From the NCBI GenBank assembly GCA_019649035.1, contig BMAT01009605.1, forward strand, positions 161,097 to 192,598: 31,502 nucleotides of DNA. The letters are read 5' to 3'. Each line of letters opens with the position of its first letter. The first letter of the stretch is position 1. The position numbers were made by a program, and so were the translations under genes. Of this stretch, positions 12,701 to 20,482 are shown piece by piece. Source of the stretch: Elysia marginata (lineage: Eukaryota; Mollusca; Gastropoda; Plakobranchidae). The notes under the pieces were generated by a model. The model was not told the origin of the DNA, made no database searches, and was given only the letters and a program-made list of their open reading frames with translations.

Positions 12701-12946
12701 GCCAATGCCAGGATTATCCCGAATTTAGATTAGTCTTTTTTATTTGAAAGGAACTTGAACAGGCGGCTCTGATATAGATCTAGATCTATACCTAGAGCTG
12801 AATCTGACTCTAAATTTTTGTCTGACATTCATTTTAATAAAAAAATGATTAAAATTTGTAAAAGATTGCACTATAATTTACTGATTTCTTACAGTCAAGC
12901 ACTTCATAACATAAGCACCAAATCCATCATTCATTTGTGCCGCCAT
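530..12946 (-). CDS. HAUS7: HAUS augmin-like complex subunit 7 (complete gene, 8 coding exons)
   Basis: Augmin is an eight-subunit complex that recruits gamma-tubulin ring complex to existing spindle microtubules for branching nucleation; HAUS7 pairs with HAUS6 and has an N-terminal calponin-homology-like fold followed by helices. The coding exons are 12893-12946, 11538-11644, 11007-11083, 3758-3795, 3625-3722, 1521-1676, 1064-1166 and 530-781. They join without phase conflict into 294 residues, shorter than the human protein (about 370). Similarity to HAUS7 recalled from memory runs along the whole length: VMKCLTFLKCDYIEG near residue 13, RQINFINKLLKL near residue 100, the coiled-coil-like KLEDLVMKSQDLSVELEKH near 183, and WCHRPPPQLSQLGPAF near 244. 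No single exon is convincing alone; the collinear order and matching phases make the case. An alternative donor in exon 7 would add 9 residues. The assignment rests on recalled similarity, not on a search. Confidence 0.85.
1064..1166 (-). CDS. HAUS7: HAUS7 coding exon 7
   Basis: The exon encodes residues 177-211, a predicted coiled coil with KLEDLVMKSQDLSVELEKH and TLTRLKEE. The acceptor is TCTGACCCAG. I place the donor at GAG|GTGAGA. A second donor 27 bases downstream, at 1037 (GTG|GTAGGT), keeps the same frame and would add VRSMYDEVV. Confidence 0.8.
1521..1676 (-). CDS. HAUS7: HAUS7 coding exon 6
   Basis: The exon encodes residues 125-177, including MASQLNNYMDAVVSQEGFL and DLLPRDIKAEVERDW. 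The acceptor is TTGGTTCAG and the donor AG|GTACTT (phase 2). It is the longest internal exon and reads as an amphipathic helix followed by a Trp-containing linker. Confidence 0.85.
2295..2368 (+). repeat. Dispersed repeat, AACCTGCCTT...AGACCA type, copy 1
   Basis: The segment starts near ACCGTCAAACCTGCCTTGTA and continues through GACCAACTGTCCAAGGAAAC to a GACCACTTG motif. The same ordered words occur near 12060-12140. I recall this pattern as a common short repeat in invertebrate genomes. It lies in HAUS7 intron 5. Confidence 0.45.
2640..2943 (-). mobile_element. tRNA-derived SINE in HAUS7 intron 5
   Basis: On the minus strand the element starts with a tRNA-like head. The A box is TGGTCTAGCGGTAGACGC (2914-2931) and the B box is GGCTTTGAGTCC (about 2878-2889). 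A unique body follows, and the 3' end has AAGCGCTATATTAAAGTGCTC before a T run at 2639-2651. The head, body and simple tail are the standard SINE architecture. Intact RNA polymerase III boxes suggest it is not very old. Confidence 0.7.
3625..3722 (-). CDS. HAUS7: HAUS7 coding exon 5
   Basis: The exon encodes residues 93-125, starting GEAPQSRQINFINKLLKL. The acceptor is CCAATCAG and the donor is TC|GTAAGT, leaving two bases for the next exon. The hydrophobic pattern RQINFINKLL corresponds to the QLHFMDQLL region of vertebrate HAUS7. Confidence 0.8.
3758..3795 (-). CDS. HAUS7: HAUS7 coding exon 4 (38-base microexon)
   Basis: The exon encodes HMRLCRGQDALQ after a split Thr codon (residues 80-92). 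The acceptor is TTATCCAG and the donor CAG|GTGTGA. It fills the gap between exons 3 and 5 with the correct phases and matches the ELMLC-type segment of HAUS7. It lies only 35 bases from exon 5, so the intervening intron is unusually small. Confidence 0.7.
3913..4130 (+). repeat. Dispersed ~220-base repeat, copy 1
   Basis: Ordered matches to 18629-18890 include ATGAAGCTAAAACTT, ATTCTTGAAAT, ACTGAAA-CTAATTAAGCT, GAGGTTATGATCT, ATTGGA and CTTTGCTA, then AAAATATAT. The plus orientation is the same in both copies. The second copy has an extra ~55-base stretch before GAGGTTATGATCT. No coding capacity was seen. Confidence 0.65.
4137..4162 (+). repeat. G-rich low-complexity tract
   Basis: This is a run of G broken by single A residues. 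It contains several runs of four or more G and could form a G-quadruplex on the plus strand. Confidence 0.8.
4239..4311 (+). repeat. LINE/SINE 3' tail, AAAGCGCT...ATTATTATT type
   Basis: The motif TAAAGCGCTCTGAGCATCGC, then GGTAAAGCGCTATATAAA, then an ATTATTATT end resembles the 3' end shared by L2 LINEs and MIR-type SINEs. Only the tail can be recognised. Confidence 0.55.
4863..7285 (-). mobile_element. Decayed Mutator-like (MULE) transposase in HAUS7 intron 3
   Basis: Reading the minus strand from 7285 to 4863 gives broken pieces of a Mutator-type transposase of the kind common in invertebrate genomes. At 6900-7200 there is a Pro/Ser-rich lead, then FFERQNVGELLEAKW and a Cys-containing piece. 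At 6412-6562 lies the core, ISVSYDGLWL, a TAA stop, then GHKSLIGVGCVIDVVTGLAI, the segment that usually holds a catalytic Asp. At 4863-5075 is the C-terminal module, RGEFAMLSAAAEFNGGPIGL and then a Lys/Arg-rich end, ending at a stop. Frames change and stops interrupt throughout, so the element is inactive. I did not find terminal inverted repeats. The 5432-5636 segment between the modules is open but unrecognised. Confidence 0.7.
7290..8280. other. HAUS7 intron 3, no identified feature
   Basis: AT-rich intronic sequence between the Mutator relic and the LINE fragment. I see no exon, RNA gene or clear repeat here. Confidence 0.5.
8281..9045 (+). mobile_element. L2/CR1-like LINE, 3' part of reverse transcriptase plus 3' end
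   Basis: Frame 8315-8605 contains LASSVLSRLDYCNPMLAGLP and LIQRLQVVQHSAVRLI, the hallmark C-terminal segment of L2/CR1-clade reverse transcriptases. After a frameshift come LNSQAPLYLSESLYRYTSNR and then SIELFKKQLK, the usual end of these proteins. An untranslated 3' end of about 170 bases finishes in ATT repeats near 9028-9044. The copy is 5'-truncated and frameshifted. It is intronic in HAUS7, on the opposite strand. Confidence 0.8.
9047..10830. repeat. Large inverted-repeat (foldback) structure with tandem sub-repeats
   Basis: The left arm (about 9056-9650) and right arm (about 9840-10806) are reverse complements with mismatches. GAAAAGCACATATTTGATTA at 9060 pairs with the complement of 10779-10798. 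GCAGGCCAAACGCTGAAGTAGA near 9352 pairs with sequence near 10045-10066. GAGCCAAACGCTGGAGTAGA near 9511 pairs with sequence near 9895-9914. The centre (9660-9850) holds several CTTCATTTTGTC words. The left arm has a ~27-base unit (GTAGGGGATGAAGAGTGTAT) repeated about three times. The right arm is interrupted by a second LINE 3' end. Whether this is a transposon or a rearranged repeat cluster is unclear. Confidence 0.7.
10262..10514 (+). mobile_element. Second copy of the L2/CR1-like LINE 3' end
   Basis: This copy is nearly identical to 8800-9043, from GAAGCTAAATCAATAGAACT through the 3' untranslated end and ATT repeats, with scattered single-base differences. It is severely 5'-truncated, as is typical of LINE insertions, and interrupts the right arm of the inverted repeat. 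Confidence 0.8.
11007..11083 (-). CDS. HAUS7: HAUS7 coding exon 3
   Basis: The 77-base exon enters in phase 2 (completing Arg54) and leaves in phase 1 at A|GTAAGT. It encodes YDSRLACLLNPTHDH and onward to residue 80. It is too short for an ORF list and was found by searching for a segment that fits both neighbouring phases and the expected sequence after WLFTR. Confidence 0.75.
11538..11644 (-). CDS. HAUS7: HAUS7 coding exon 2
   Basis: This exon encodes residues 19-54, beginning FLKCDYIEGMDEKAVEDL and ending LQWLFTR. The acceptor is a clear pyrimidine-rich tract ending in CAG, and the donor is AG|GTATTT (phase 2). The reading frame stays open upstream of the acceptor, so an ORF finder reports a longer and misleading frame to 11773. 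Confidence 0.8.
12060..12140 (+). repeat. Dispersed repeat, AACCTGCCTT...GACCA type, copy 2
   Basis: This segment carries ACAGTAAAACCTGCCTTTAG, AAGATGACCAATGAAGATCG and a TGTGGTCTTCTTGTCATCCG end. It matches the pattern at 2295-2368. It lies in HAUS7 intron 1. Confidence 0.4.
12199..12217 (+). repeat. Poly-G tract
   Basis: An almost pure run of G in HAUS7 intron 1. Its exact length is likely to be unreliable in the assembly. Confidence 0.85.
12404..12722. repeat. Repeat cluster with CTTCATTTCGTC and GCGGGCCAATGCCAG units
   Basis: About 47 bases (AAAATGGGTTATCATC, then CTTCATTTCGTCAGTCCTGT and CAGCGGGCC) occur at 12404 and again at 12656. The unit CGGGCCAATGCCAGTATTATCCCG appears near 12535, in variant form near 12698, and in inverted form near 12626-12650. 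The CTTCATTT(C/T)GTC and GGCCCGCTGG words are shared with the foldback at 9047-10830, so the two are probably related. Confidence 0.6.
12563..12602. repeat. AGATCT/CTAGAT palindromic array
   Basis: Overlapping copies of TAGATCTAGATC form a short self-complementary array. Similar but shorter arrays lie near 6040-6056, 12772-12796, 21676-21696 and 21777-21799. Confidence 0.75.
12893..12946 (-). CDS. HAUS7: HAUS7 coding exon 1 (start codon)
   Basis: This exon encodes residues 1-18, MAAQMNDGFGAYVMKCLT. The ATG at 12946-12944 has a strong context (A at -3, G at +4). The exon ends in phase 0 at a GTAAGA donor. The spacing of VMKCLT before the next exon's FLKCDYIEG matches the N-terminal CH-like region of HAUS7, which is why this start was chosen although only 18 codons are present. 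Confidence 0.75.
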
Positions 12947-12956
12947 TGTTACACAT
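12927..12956 (-). promoter_or_regulatory. Short upstream ORF overlapping the HAUS7 start
   Basis: An ATG at 12956-12954 lies 10 bases before the HAUS7 ATG, in another frame and a weak context. It reads nine codons to a TGA just inside the HAUS7 coding sequence. It matters only if transcription starts upstream of it. Confidence 0.35.
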
Positions 12957-12974
12957 AACAACCCAACATTAACT

Positions 12975-12982
12975 GCTTCCGG
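12975..12982 (-). promoter_or_regulatory. ETS-like site upstream of HAUS7
   Basis: The minus strand reads CCGGAAGC, close to the ETS/GABP consensus CCGGAAGT, 29 bases upstream of the HAUS7 start codon. Such sites are common at TATA-less housekeeping promoters. No TATA box is visible. Functional use is inferred. Confidence 0.4.
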
Positions 12983-13054
12983 CTTTCGGGTGCTGTAGTT
13001 GTAGATCGCGAATTAACTTATTTCTAATAGTATACAAAGATTTCTAATAGTTGT

Positions 13055-13058
13055 ACAG

Positions 13059-13110
<52 letters not shown>

Positions 13111-13406
13111 CAGCAGCAGCAGCAGCAGCAGTGGTAGTAGTATTGGTAGTAGTAATGGCAGTAGTAGTAGTAGTANNNNNNNNNNNNNNNNNNNNNNNNN
13201 NNNNNNNNNNNNNNNNNNNNNNNNNNNNNNNNNNNNNNNNNNNNNNNNNNNNNNNNNNNNNNNNNNNNNNNNNNNNNNNNNNNNNNNNGTAGTAGTAGTA
13301 GTAATAGTAGTCGTAGTGATAATAGTAGTAGTAGTAGTAGTAGCAGCAGCAGCAGTAATAGTAGTAGCAGCACCAGCTGTAGTAGTAGTAGTAGTAGTAG
13401 TAGTAA

Positions 13407-13453
<47 letters not shown>

Positions 13454-13495
13454 CCGTAGTAGTACCGTAGTAGTAGTAGTAGTAGTAGTAGTGAC
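13055..13495. repeat. (GTA)n trinucleotide array with CAG-type interruptions
   Basis: A long GTA/TAC microsatellite, interrupted by GCA runs and GTG, AAT and CGT variants, starts about 110 bases upstream of the HAUS7 start codon. The long poly-Leu, poly-Tyr and poly-Thr frames read from it are artefacts. The array spans an assembly gap, so its true length is unknown. Confidence 0.95.
13176..13288. other. Assembly gap (113 N)
   Basis: There are 113 consecutive N within the trinucleotide array. The assembler evidently failed to cross the repeat. Confidence 1.
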
Positions 13496-13535
13496 ATTTG
13501 TTTTGCGTTCAGCGTGAATGAGTCAGATGTTGCAA

Positions 13536-13645
13536 TTTTTCAAGTTCAAGTTCAAATGATTTTATTGTCCTCATAAGGCTCATTGTTTTGGTTTTACAGC
13601 AAGAAATACAGAAGACACATAGGCCCGTTCACAGGTAAACAAACA
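13536..13645 (-). mobile_element. Possible LINE 3' end with TTGAACTTGAAC tail
   Basis: On the minus strand this reads GAGGACAATAAAATCATTTG followed by AACTTGAACTTGAA. That resembles the tail of some invertebrate non-LTR retrotransposons. Only the terminus is visible and no reverse transcriptase remains nearby. Confidence 0.4.
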
Positions 13646-13821
13646 TCACTTAATTTCATACGTCACTTACACTAGCTACCGAGCTATTTCGACAGTTATA
13701 GATATACAAGGAAAATAAATAGATAGATGATTTTAGTTTACCTTCCAAGGCATTGCTGTTTAAAACTAGATGTTTTTATAAGCATTTTTATGTAAATAAA
13801 AATTCACAAAATCATCAATGC

Positions 13822-14132
13822 TTAAGGAAAGATGTTAAAACTTTTGTTGATTTATAATGTAGATACATGTATAAAGAAGGGGAAAAATTATATAGCGTTT
13901 TCGGGAAAATATTATTTCTGACTTCTAGCTCATTCATCGTGGATGAGAATCATTTAAGCTCAAAATGAATTTGAGGAAAGATGTTAAAAGTAAAACTTTT
14001 TTGATTTATAATGTGGATACATACGTAAACAATAGAGGAAAAAAAACATTTACATGGTGTTTTCTGGAAAATAGAATTTCCGACTCCTGATTCCTTCATC
14101 CTGGATGTAAGATATTTAATCTCAAAATGAAT
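13822..14132 (+). repeat. Tandem duplication of a ~150-base unit
   Basis: Unit 1 (13822-13970) and unit 2 (13971-14132) share AGGAAAGATGTTAAAA, GATTTATAATGT, GATACAT, GCGTTTTCGG/TGGTGTTTTCTGG, TTTCTGACTTCTAGCTCATT / TTTCCGACTCCTGATTCCTT and CTCAAAATGAAT in the same order. The difference level suggests an old duplication. Confidence 0.75.
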
Positions 14133-15230
14133 GGATTCTGATGCTGTCCATTTCTCTGCATGCCATAAATACATGTAGTTATGTACTGTATCAAATGGGC
14201 AGGCCTATGTCGCACCAGTTGTTGATCAGAGCAGAATGAGGTAGCTGCACTGCCTAAACAGGATTTTGGTAGGTAATTGATAAATTAGAACATTTACATG
14301 TTCTTAAATGTGAGGCAGGCAGGCAAAACTCAGAGCTTTGTAGAGGAATTTTGTACATTTCCTAGTTGAAGTATTTTATTTCTTTAAAATGTTTAAAAAA
14401 ATTAAAGTCCACCTCATTCATACCCTGAAGTATTTCATGCAAAAAGAAATAAAACTTTGTAAAAAGATTAAATTTCTTAAAAGATAAATTACAACACTCA
14501 AAACTTCTCTGGCCAGCCAGTGCCTGGCTTACCATGGTCGCTTCATAAATTTTATATAGTTGCAATAGTATGGACTGACCACTTCTTTTTTCAACTACTA
14601 TACCACTCTTTTAATCAATAATTGAGGAATTAATTTGAGATGATGTAATTCAAATCTTCAACACTAAAGCAATTTCTTTGTAGTTAAAGCTAAAACTATC
14701 TATTCTTTTTATTTTTTTCCAACCCAATCTCTAAAACTAGGGTAATAAGTTTTTTTAAAATATGCTACAAAAATTCGTGTGAAAAAACTATGAGTTGTTT
14801 TTTGTTTTTTTAGGTTTTTAGTGGTTTGGCTACAGTTTGGTCACCTTATGGAGACATTAGTACATGTATTATAACTATGATTATTATTGTTATCATCATT
14901 ATTATTATTTTTACTTTCATTACTTTTGTTGTTATAATTGTTGCTGTAGTTTGTTGCTGCTATTGTTGGTGTTTTTCAGGTTAACTACTGGGTCAGTTAA
15001 CATAATCCTTAGTCTCAATCGTATGATTGTGTTGATTTTATCAGTGAGCCTGTGACAATGTCAACTATTTTCAACATGCCATCTGATGTTGATTGAGTAA
15101 TAAAGAGTATTGAGTAATTTCTTCTGCTAAAAATCATCTTTTATTATCGTCCCTTATGCCACACTTGGGCGCATAAGGTTGGAAAGCTTTAGGTACAGAT
15201 GGCGTCTTTGCTTATTGTTCTAAGGCGAGG
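14133..15230. other. Intergenic sequence, low-complexity ATT/TGTTG stretches
   Basis: No gene is recognised. A degenerate ATT and GTT-rich stretch spans about 14864-14975. Confidence 0.5.
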
Positions 15231-15238
15231 ACATGTAT

Positions 15239-15239
<1 letters not shown>

Positions 15240-15279
<40 letters not shown>

Positions 15280-15287
15280 AGGGGGGA
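15240..15287 (+). repeat. (GA)n microsatellite followed by G-rich tract
   Basis: AAAGAGAGAG units run to about 15271 and then change to a G run with one A. Confidence 0.95.
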
Positions 15288-15339
15288 TGAAATTAACAAA
15301 AAACAAAAAAAAAACACAAGCCTAGCAGAAAAAGTACAA

Positions 15340-15515
15340 CCTAGTCTTGATATTTTGAACCCAATGGGAACAAAGTTTAACTTCAAATTTTATGTATTTT
15401 GATTTATCAGTATAATAAAAGAAAAATAAAATTGGCAATATAAATATAGTTTGAATTGCCCAAGTACAGTGTATTTGAAATTGAAATGATCCGGTTGGGG
15501 TGATCTGGACTTGCC
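15340..15515 (+). repeat. Dispersed repeat family R3, copy 1
   Basis: It shares GATATTTTGAACCCAATGGG, ACAAAGTTTAACTTCAAATT, a TTTGATTTATCAG piece and AATATAGTTTGAATTG, then GGACTTG, with copies near 18065 and 20660. The similarity is moderate and the function unknown. Confidence 0.5.
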
Positions 15516-15968
15516 TATGCATTCAGCATCAAATGATAATGTTAATTATATACCCACCCATATTGTTGAGACATGATTTGCCAACCATGCAGAAACCGCG
15601 CCCAAGTAAAAATCATGAAATAAAAAAACAAAATCTCTTTAAACCTTGAGGAAAAGTTACTTTATTAGGCCTGTTTTGAGCATTTAATGAAACACTTTAT
15701 ATTGCAAGGAAAAATAGTCTCAAATTTTAAATACCCAATTATATATATATATATCATTTTGTTTAACATTGTTTAACATACTAATTTTACTATGTACACA
15801 AATGCCACAAGTTTCAACAAAAAAAATGTTGACGTGAGTCTGATTGCCAGAGACAAGACATATAATTTTACAAGAAATATGCACATTAAAGTAAAATGTC
15901 AAATATGAAGTAAAATGGCAAATACAGAGGCTTATGAGGTATGTTGTATGTAACAATTATAATATTAT

Positions 15969-16202
15969 GTCGCTTGAGAACTGCTTTATTCCATCTCCAG
16001 TTTTCATACCTTTGAGAAAATTGCTTGAATCTACCTTTATCCACTTAGAAAAACTGCTTCTTAAAATATTGAATCTCTTCAGAGAGGCTGAGTTTCGTTT
16101 TTTTCTTTAGTCAGTTCCAAAAATACACTAAGCCTTTCCTATTGGGCATGTTATTGCTGATTTTACTAAAATTAGAGATGGAATAAGGCAGTTCTCAGGC
16201 CA
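15969..16202. mobile_element. MITE-like element with terminal inverted repeats
   Basis: The left end, TGAGAACTGCTTTATTCCAT and on to CTCCA (15974-15998), is the reverse complement of the right end (16173-16198), with one or two differences. The interior (~175 bases) is non-coding. This is the form of a short non-autonomous DNA transposon. No clear target-site duplication was seen. Confidence 0.65.
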
Positions 16203-16404
16203 CATATGTTAACTAATTTTTCTTGTTTTTTCTAATTAATATGGTCTGCAGCAGACTATGTAACCAACAATCTTAGACTCAACAAACCCTAATGATTATG
16301 TTTTAAATAAAGTCTTGATTTTTTTTAAAAGTTTGATACTCTTATAAATTAATTTTTACAGAACTAACTCATTTCAAATCCGTTCTCAATGAATCATGAG
16401 AGAG

Positions 16405-16433
16405 AAAGACAGACAGACAGGCAGACAGACAGA
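16405..16433 (+). repeat. (CAGA)n microsatellite
   Basis: About seven GACA units with a single G substitution. Confidence 0.9.
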
Positions 16434-16439
16434 AAAAGA

Positions 16440-18050
16440 GAAATTATAATACATTGAAGTTAAAAAAGATTAGCGTTGGAAAAGCTTGCAGCACTATGAA
16501 AGCTGGTTATAATTCTTTCTTAGTTCAGAATTAAAATACAAAGTCGATAGATGCCCTACCATTTTCTTACTTTGCTTGTTTTGGGTTACTTCAAAGTTTA
16601 AAAAACACTTTGCTCTCTACAATCCTTCGCTTTAATGTATCTTTAAATTTTTTCCAGATAAGTTCGTTGAATCTGAGATCTATTGTTGAATTTTTCAATT
16701 CAGTTAACACATTCAATTCAATTTAAAGAGTTAAAAATAGGATTGAGGTGTTCTGGCTTGAGATGGAACACAGTAACTTTTGATGGACTGAGTTTGTACC
16801 TGGAGTCAGATCGATGTGTATCGGAGGAGAAAAAGTTCAGTACATTTTGCTCAAAGTCATCATACATATATAATTAAAGTTTTTTCCAAGTATTTTGTAT
16901 AGCTTTTCAATACATCAAATGTGCAGAAACCTTTAACAAAAGTTGTAGGCAATTTAAACTTGCCACTTCCAAACCTTACAGAGTGTAACTAATGAGCAAA
17001 ATCACACCCACCCACATACAGAAAGATAATTCAATGTTTATAATGTTTTTTTTAATAAAATCAGTTTTTACACTACTGCTTAAGTTTTACTTTCACATAA
17101 AGGTGCAAACCCAAAATGACATAAATGATAAAATGTGTTCACATCAGTCGCATGAGATACAGATAAAACACTTCTATTTCTGCAACAATATCAAGAGGCT
17201 AATATGACAAAAATAAGTTCTCCTTAATCATAGTTTACATTTTACAACATACATAACTTAGCACCGATATCCAAATTACTAATTTTAACATTTGAAAATG
17301 TACAGTAAAAGCAAAATCAGATTATTTTGTATTAACCTACTAAACATCTTCCAAGTGATAGTTTTGAAAATTTACAGTACATTAAAGAACTCATCAAATT
17401 TTTAAGTGAGGAAATGGTAAAAAAAAATATTTTGTCGGTATTGCATTCAACACGACTTTCCATGAGCCTGCTGATCAAGATATAGGCTCGAGTGTGCAGC
17501 GTTAAACTTCTTCTTGTACCGCACACTGCATTGAGGGTTCAATAACAGATCTACCAAATGTTATGCATCGCTGTACTGTAGGGTCTCTCTGTGCATGTGT
17601 GTCGTGTGTCTTGTCTGGTCAGCATCTGGTGCTATGCTACCCAGAATAGGCGAAAAGCTTATAAAAGGGTGCATGAATGGAAATAACAAGATAAAAACAC
17701 AAATATGAGTATAAAAAAAAACAATAAAAAATCAATAAATCATAAAGAAATAACGCTGATCTGTAATTAATTTAGAATGAAGTGTATTTTTTTAAAAATT
17801 GTGCATTATTTTTTTTTTGGTATTAAGTTTCATTTTCTTTATTTCTTATCTCAGTAGTAAGAAAAAAATAATTTTACATCTTTGTATACACTTAGTGTAA
17901 TATAGAACGAACAGTCAGCAGTTACTTATGTATTTGGAAACCAAGTCCACAATAAATACAAATACAACTAAAATTTTAATATACAAAAACATAAAAAAAA
18001 TCTTCGGCTGAAAAAAGTCCAATCCAGGTATCTATAAACACTAGCATAAC
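16440..18050. other. Intergenic sequence without recognised gene
   Basis: AT-rich sequence. Short open frames are scattered but none shows a known domain, and no splice-linked exons were found. Confidence 0.5.
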
Positions 18051-18061
18051 AATACAGTCCA

Positions 18062-18215
18062 GTTTGGATATCAGGACAAAATTGAACATCAAATTATAAT
18101 AAACTTAATTATCAGTGTGCATAAAGAACAATAAAATCAATAATTTGAATACAGTTTGAATTAGGCAAATATTCTAATTATATGAACTTGACTATATACG
18201 GAGACTCATTATAAA
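18062..18215 (+). repeat. Dispersed repeat family R3, copy 2
   Basis: It contains AAAATTGAACATCAAATTAT, TAATTATCAG and AATACAGTTTGAATTAGGCA, then AATATTCTAATTATATGAAC and TTGACTATA. These words occur in the same order as in the copies near 15340 and 20660. Confidence 0.5.
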
Positions 18216-18392
18216 CAGCAGTCTAAGGATTGACATTATGGAGCTAAATAAATTTAAATCTTCTCTCTTTAAGCTGCTGCCCATAGGATGTTATCATAGA
18301 CTAAGGCACCAATGATGCAAAGCAGTGCAAATTCTGTTCAATATGCAGTCACACAAATGTCAGAATTGAGAAGAAAACATAAAATATATAAC

Positions 18393-18411
18393 TTCTCCCC
18401 CCCCCCCCCCT
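18393..18411 (+). repeat. Poly-C tract
   Basis: An almost pure C run, intergenic. Confidence 0.85.
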
Positions 18412-18628
18412 CTTTCTTGGCATCCCTTATTAAATAAACAGCACAATGATGATTTTAACCTATTAACGGTGTTGGAAACATGAATCAATCATAAAAATGA
18501 TGAAATAATTCTTCTTCAAACACTGACTTTCAAACTGCTGACATTGACGTACATGGGAGCAAGCAAGCCAAATCTGGTTGGCCTGCAAGCAGAAGCCTGA
18601 ATTCAGATAGGCCTGCAGATTTTTTATT

Positions 18629-18890
18629 AGAACTAGAAGCTACCTATTCTGCCCGTATGAAGCTAAAACTTAATTACGTATTATGTTCTTGAAATGGTAT
18701 GAATTACATGAATTGGCAAACTGAAATCTATTAAGCTATAATGCATTATTGGTATTCTTTTAAAAACAAGAATAAATTTCCAGAAAAAAGTGAGGTAATT
18801 GTCTCTGCAAATGTTCCACGTCTCTCTTAGAGGTTATGATCTATTGGAGTTTTACACCTTTGCTAGTCTATAATCACCAAAATATATAAT
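18629..18890 (+). repeat. Dispersed ~220-base repeat, copy 2
   Basis: It matches 3913-4130 in order and orientation, from ATGAAGCTAAAACTTAATTA to CTTTGCTAGTCTATAATCAC and AAAATATAT. The copy here carries an additional segment (about 18767-18825). Confidence 0.65.
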
Positions 18891-18904
18891 ATAAATAGGC
18901 TAGA

Positions 18905-20460
18905 TCGGGCCTCTTGCCGATAGAGATTACAGATCCACCTTAACCATTAGGTTTAAGAAACAGCCTAGTGCAAGATCTGGCGGACGTCTAGGTTAAAAAT
19001 ACTTTGTTCACCTATTTCAGTGATGAAGACTGCAATTAACAGTTTGGTGTGTTAGTTTCAGTTTCAATATTACGAGATATTTTTCCTGGAAAAAGGTTGG
19101 CTAGGTTGACACATTGATACCTTTGATCTCCTGATCCTACAGACGTACCTAGATCTAGCTTGTTGTTGCTTTTTTTAAAGATACTCAGAAGTGCCAACCT
19201 GAGAGAACTAATTTTTGTCTGTGTGTGTATGTAGAAGGCGGAGAGAATGGAGAGCATTAACGTTGTGCTTCCTACTCCTAGCACTTAAGCAATGACATTA
19301 ACGTCATAACTTCATTGAGCGCTGCATCGGGTCAATTGCTAGGCCAACTAATAAGACTGCATGGGCAGTGGGTATGCACTCGCCTGCTTCCAAGAGAAGG
19401 AGGAAAATTTACGTTGACGCAAAAACCACAGGTTTAGGTGGTGAATCATGAAATAATTTATGGTCTATGTATAATTGCATTGTCTTCTGCTGAGGTATAA
19501 TCAATACTGAATACTATTTATAATAACTATGCAACAGAAACCGCAAAGACGGAGCGTTTTCGAAGTTTTATTAAAATTTATGTTATCTTTGTATTTCAAT
19601 TTGATCACTTGTCCTCAAGCCATTTCTAAGCCGGCAATGCACACTGAAACCATTTGATTGGCTGGCATGCCGGCCACAACTGGCAAGCTTGCATCCATTG
19701 ACTTGTGATTGACTTTAATGCTAAAATTGACGTGTGATTGACTTGTGTTTCAGATCATGATGACAAGAATCAAGAGGAAGTAAATACAAGCAGCTTTTAA
19801 CTTCTCTCAGTTTAATGTTTACGGTCTCTTCTTGCATGTAGCAAACAAGCAAGATTTAATCTTGTTTGAAGCTCGCGGGTTACCGCTGTGACATGATCCT
19901 GACAACCACATGAAATGAGGCTCAAGCTGAGAGATCAGGTGTTATAATGAACTGCTGCCTTGCGTTATTACTGACAATTGACATTTTGTCGCAGGTTTAT
20001 CAACATGTTGAATAGATAGAGAAAACAAGCAACTCTTAAATGCTGTGGCACTTAATGTACCCTTAGAGGTCCATGTTACAATGGGGCAAATTGTCAATGT
20101 TATACTTATAGTATAAACTCTAGTTTGCTAAGAAAAACTTTTGAAGTCTTTGAGGGTATCAAAATATAAATTTCAATAACTGAGGACATAAATTCCTCTT
20201 TGACTCCATGAAATTATCTCAGAGGTAAACTGCGTGAGCTGAACTGTATCAATACAGACTTTAAGCAGCAACGCGTGAGTATGACGCGAACGTCTGTGGG
20301 TCTATGTTTAGAAACTGGTTTCATTATTTTTATAGTTTCCTCAATCTGCTTTCCCGATTTTCAGTTACGCGTAGTGAGACACGGTGCATGTGCTAAAGGT
20401 CTCTATTGACTCAATGTAAAATACTTGTGTAAATAGCTGAACCTTTGATAATGTGGAAAA
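18905..20460. other. Intergenic sequence; minor repeats only
   Basis: No gene is recognised. There is a small direct repeat, ATTGAC(T/G)TGTGATTGACTT, at 19697 and 19726, and a short hairpin with GCCGGCAATGC / GGCATGCCGGC arms near 19630-19671. Confidence 0.5.
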
Positions 20461-20482
20461 GCAATTGTTTAATCCCAGGCTT

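Noticed and set aside
13024..13497. Long poly-Leu, poly-Tyr and poly-Thr reading frames
   Set aside because: They are translations of the trinucleotide array across an assembly gap.
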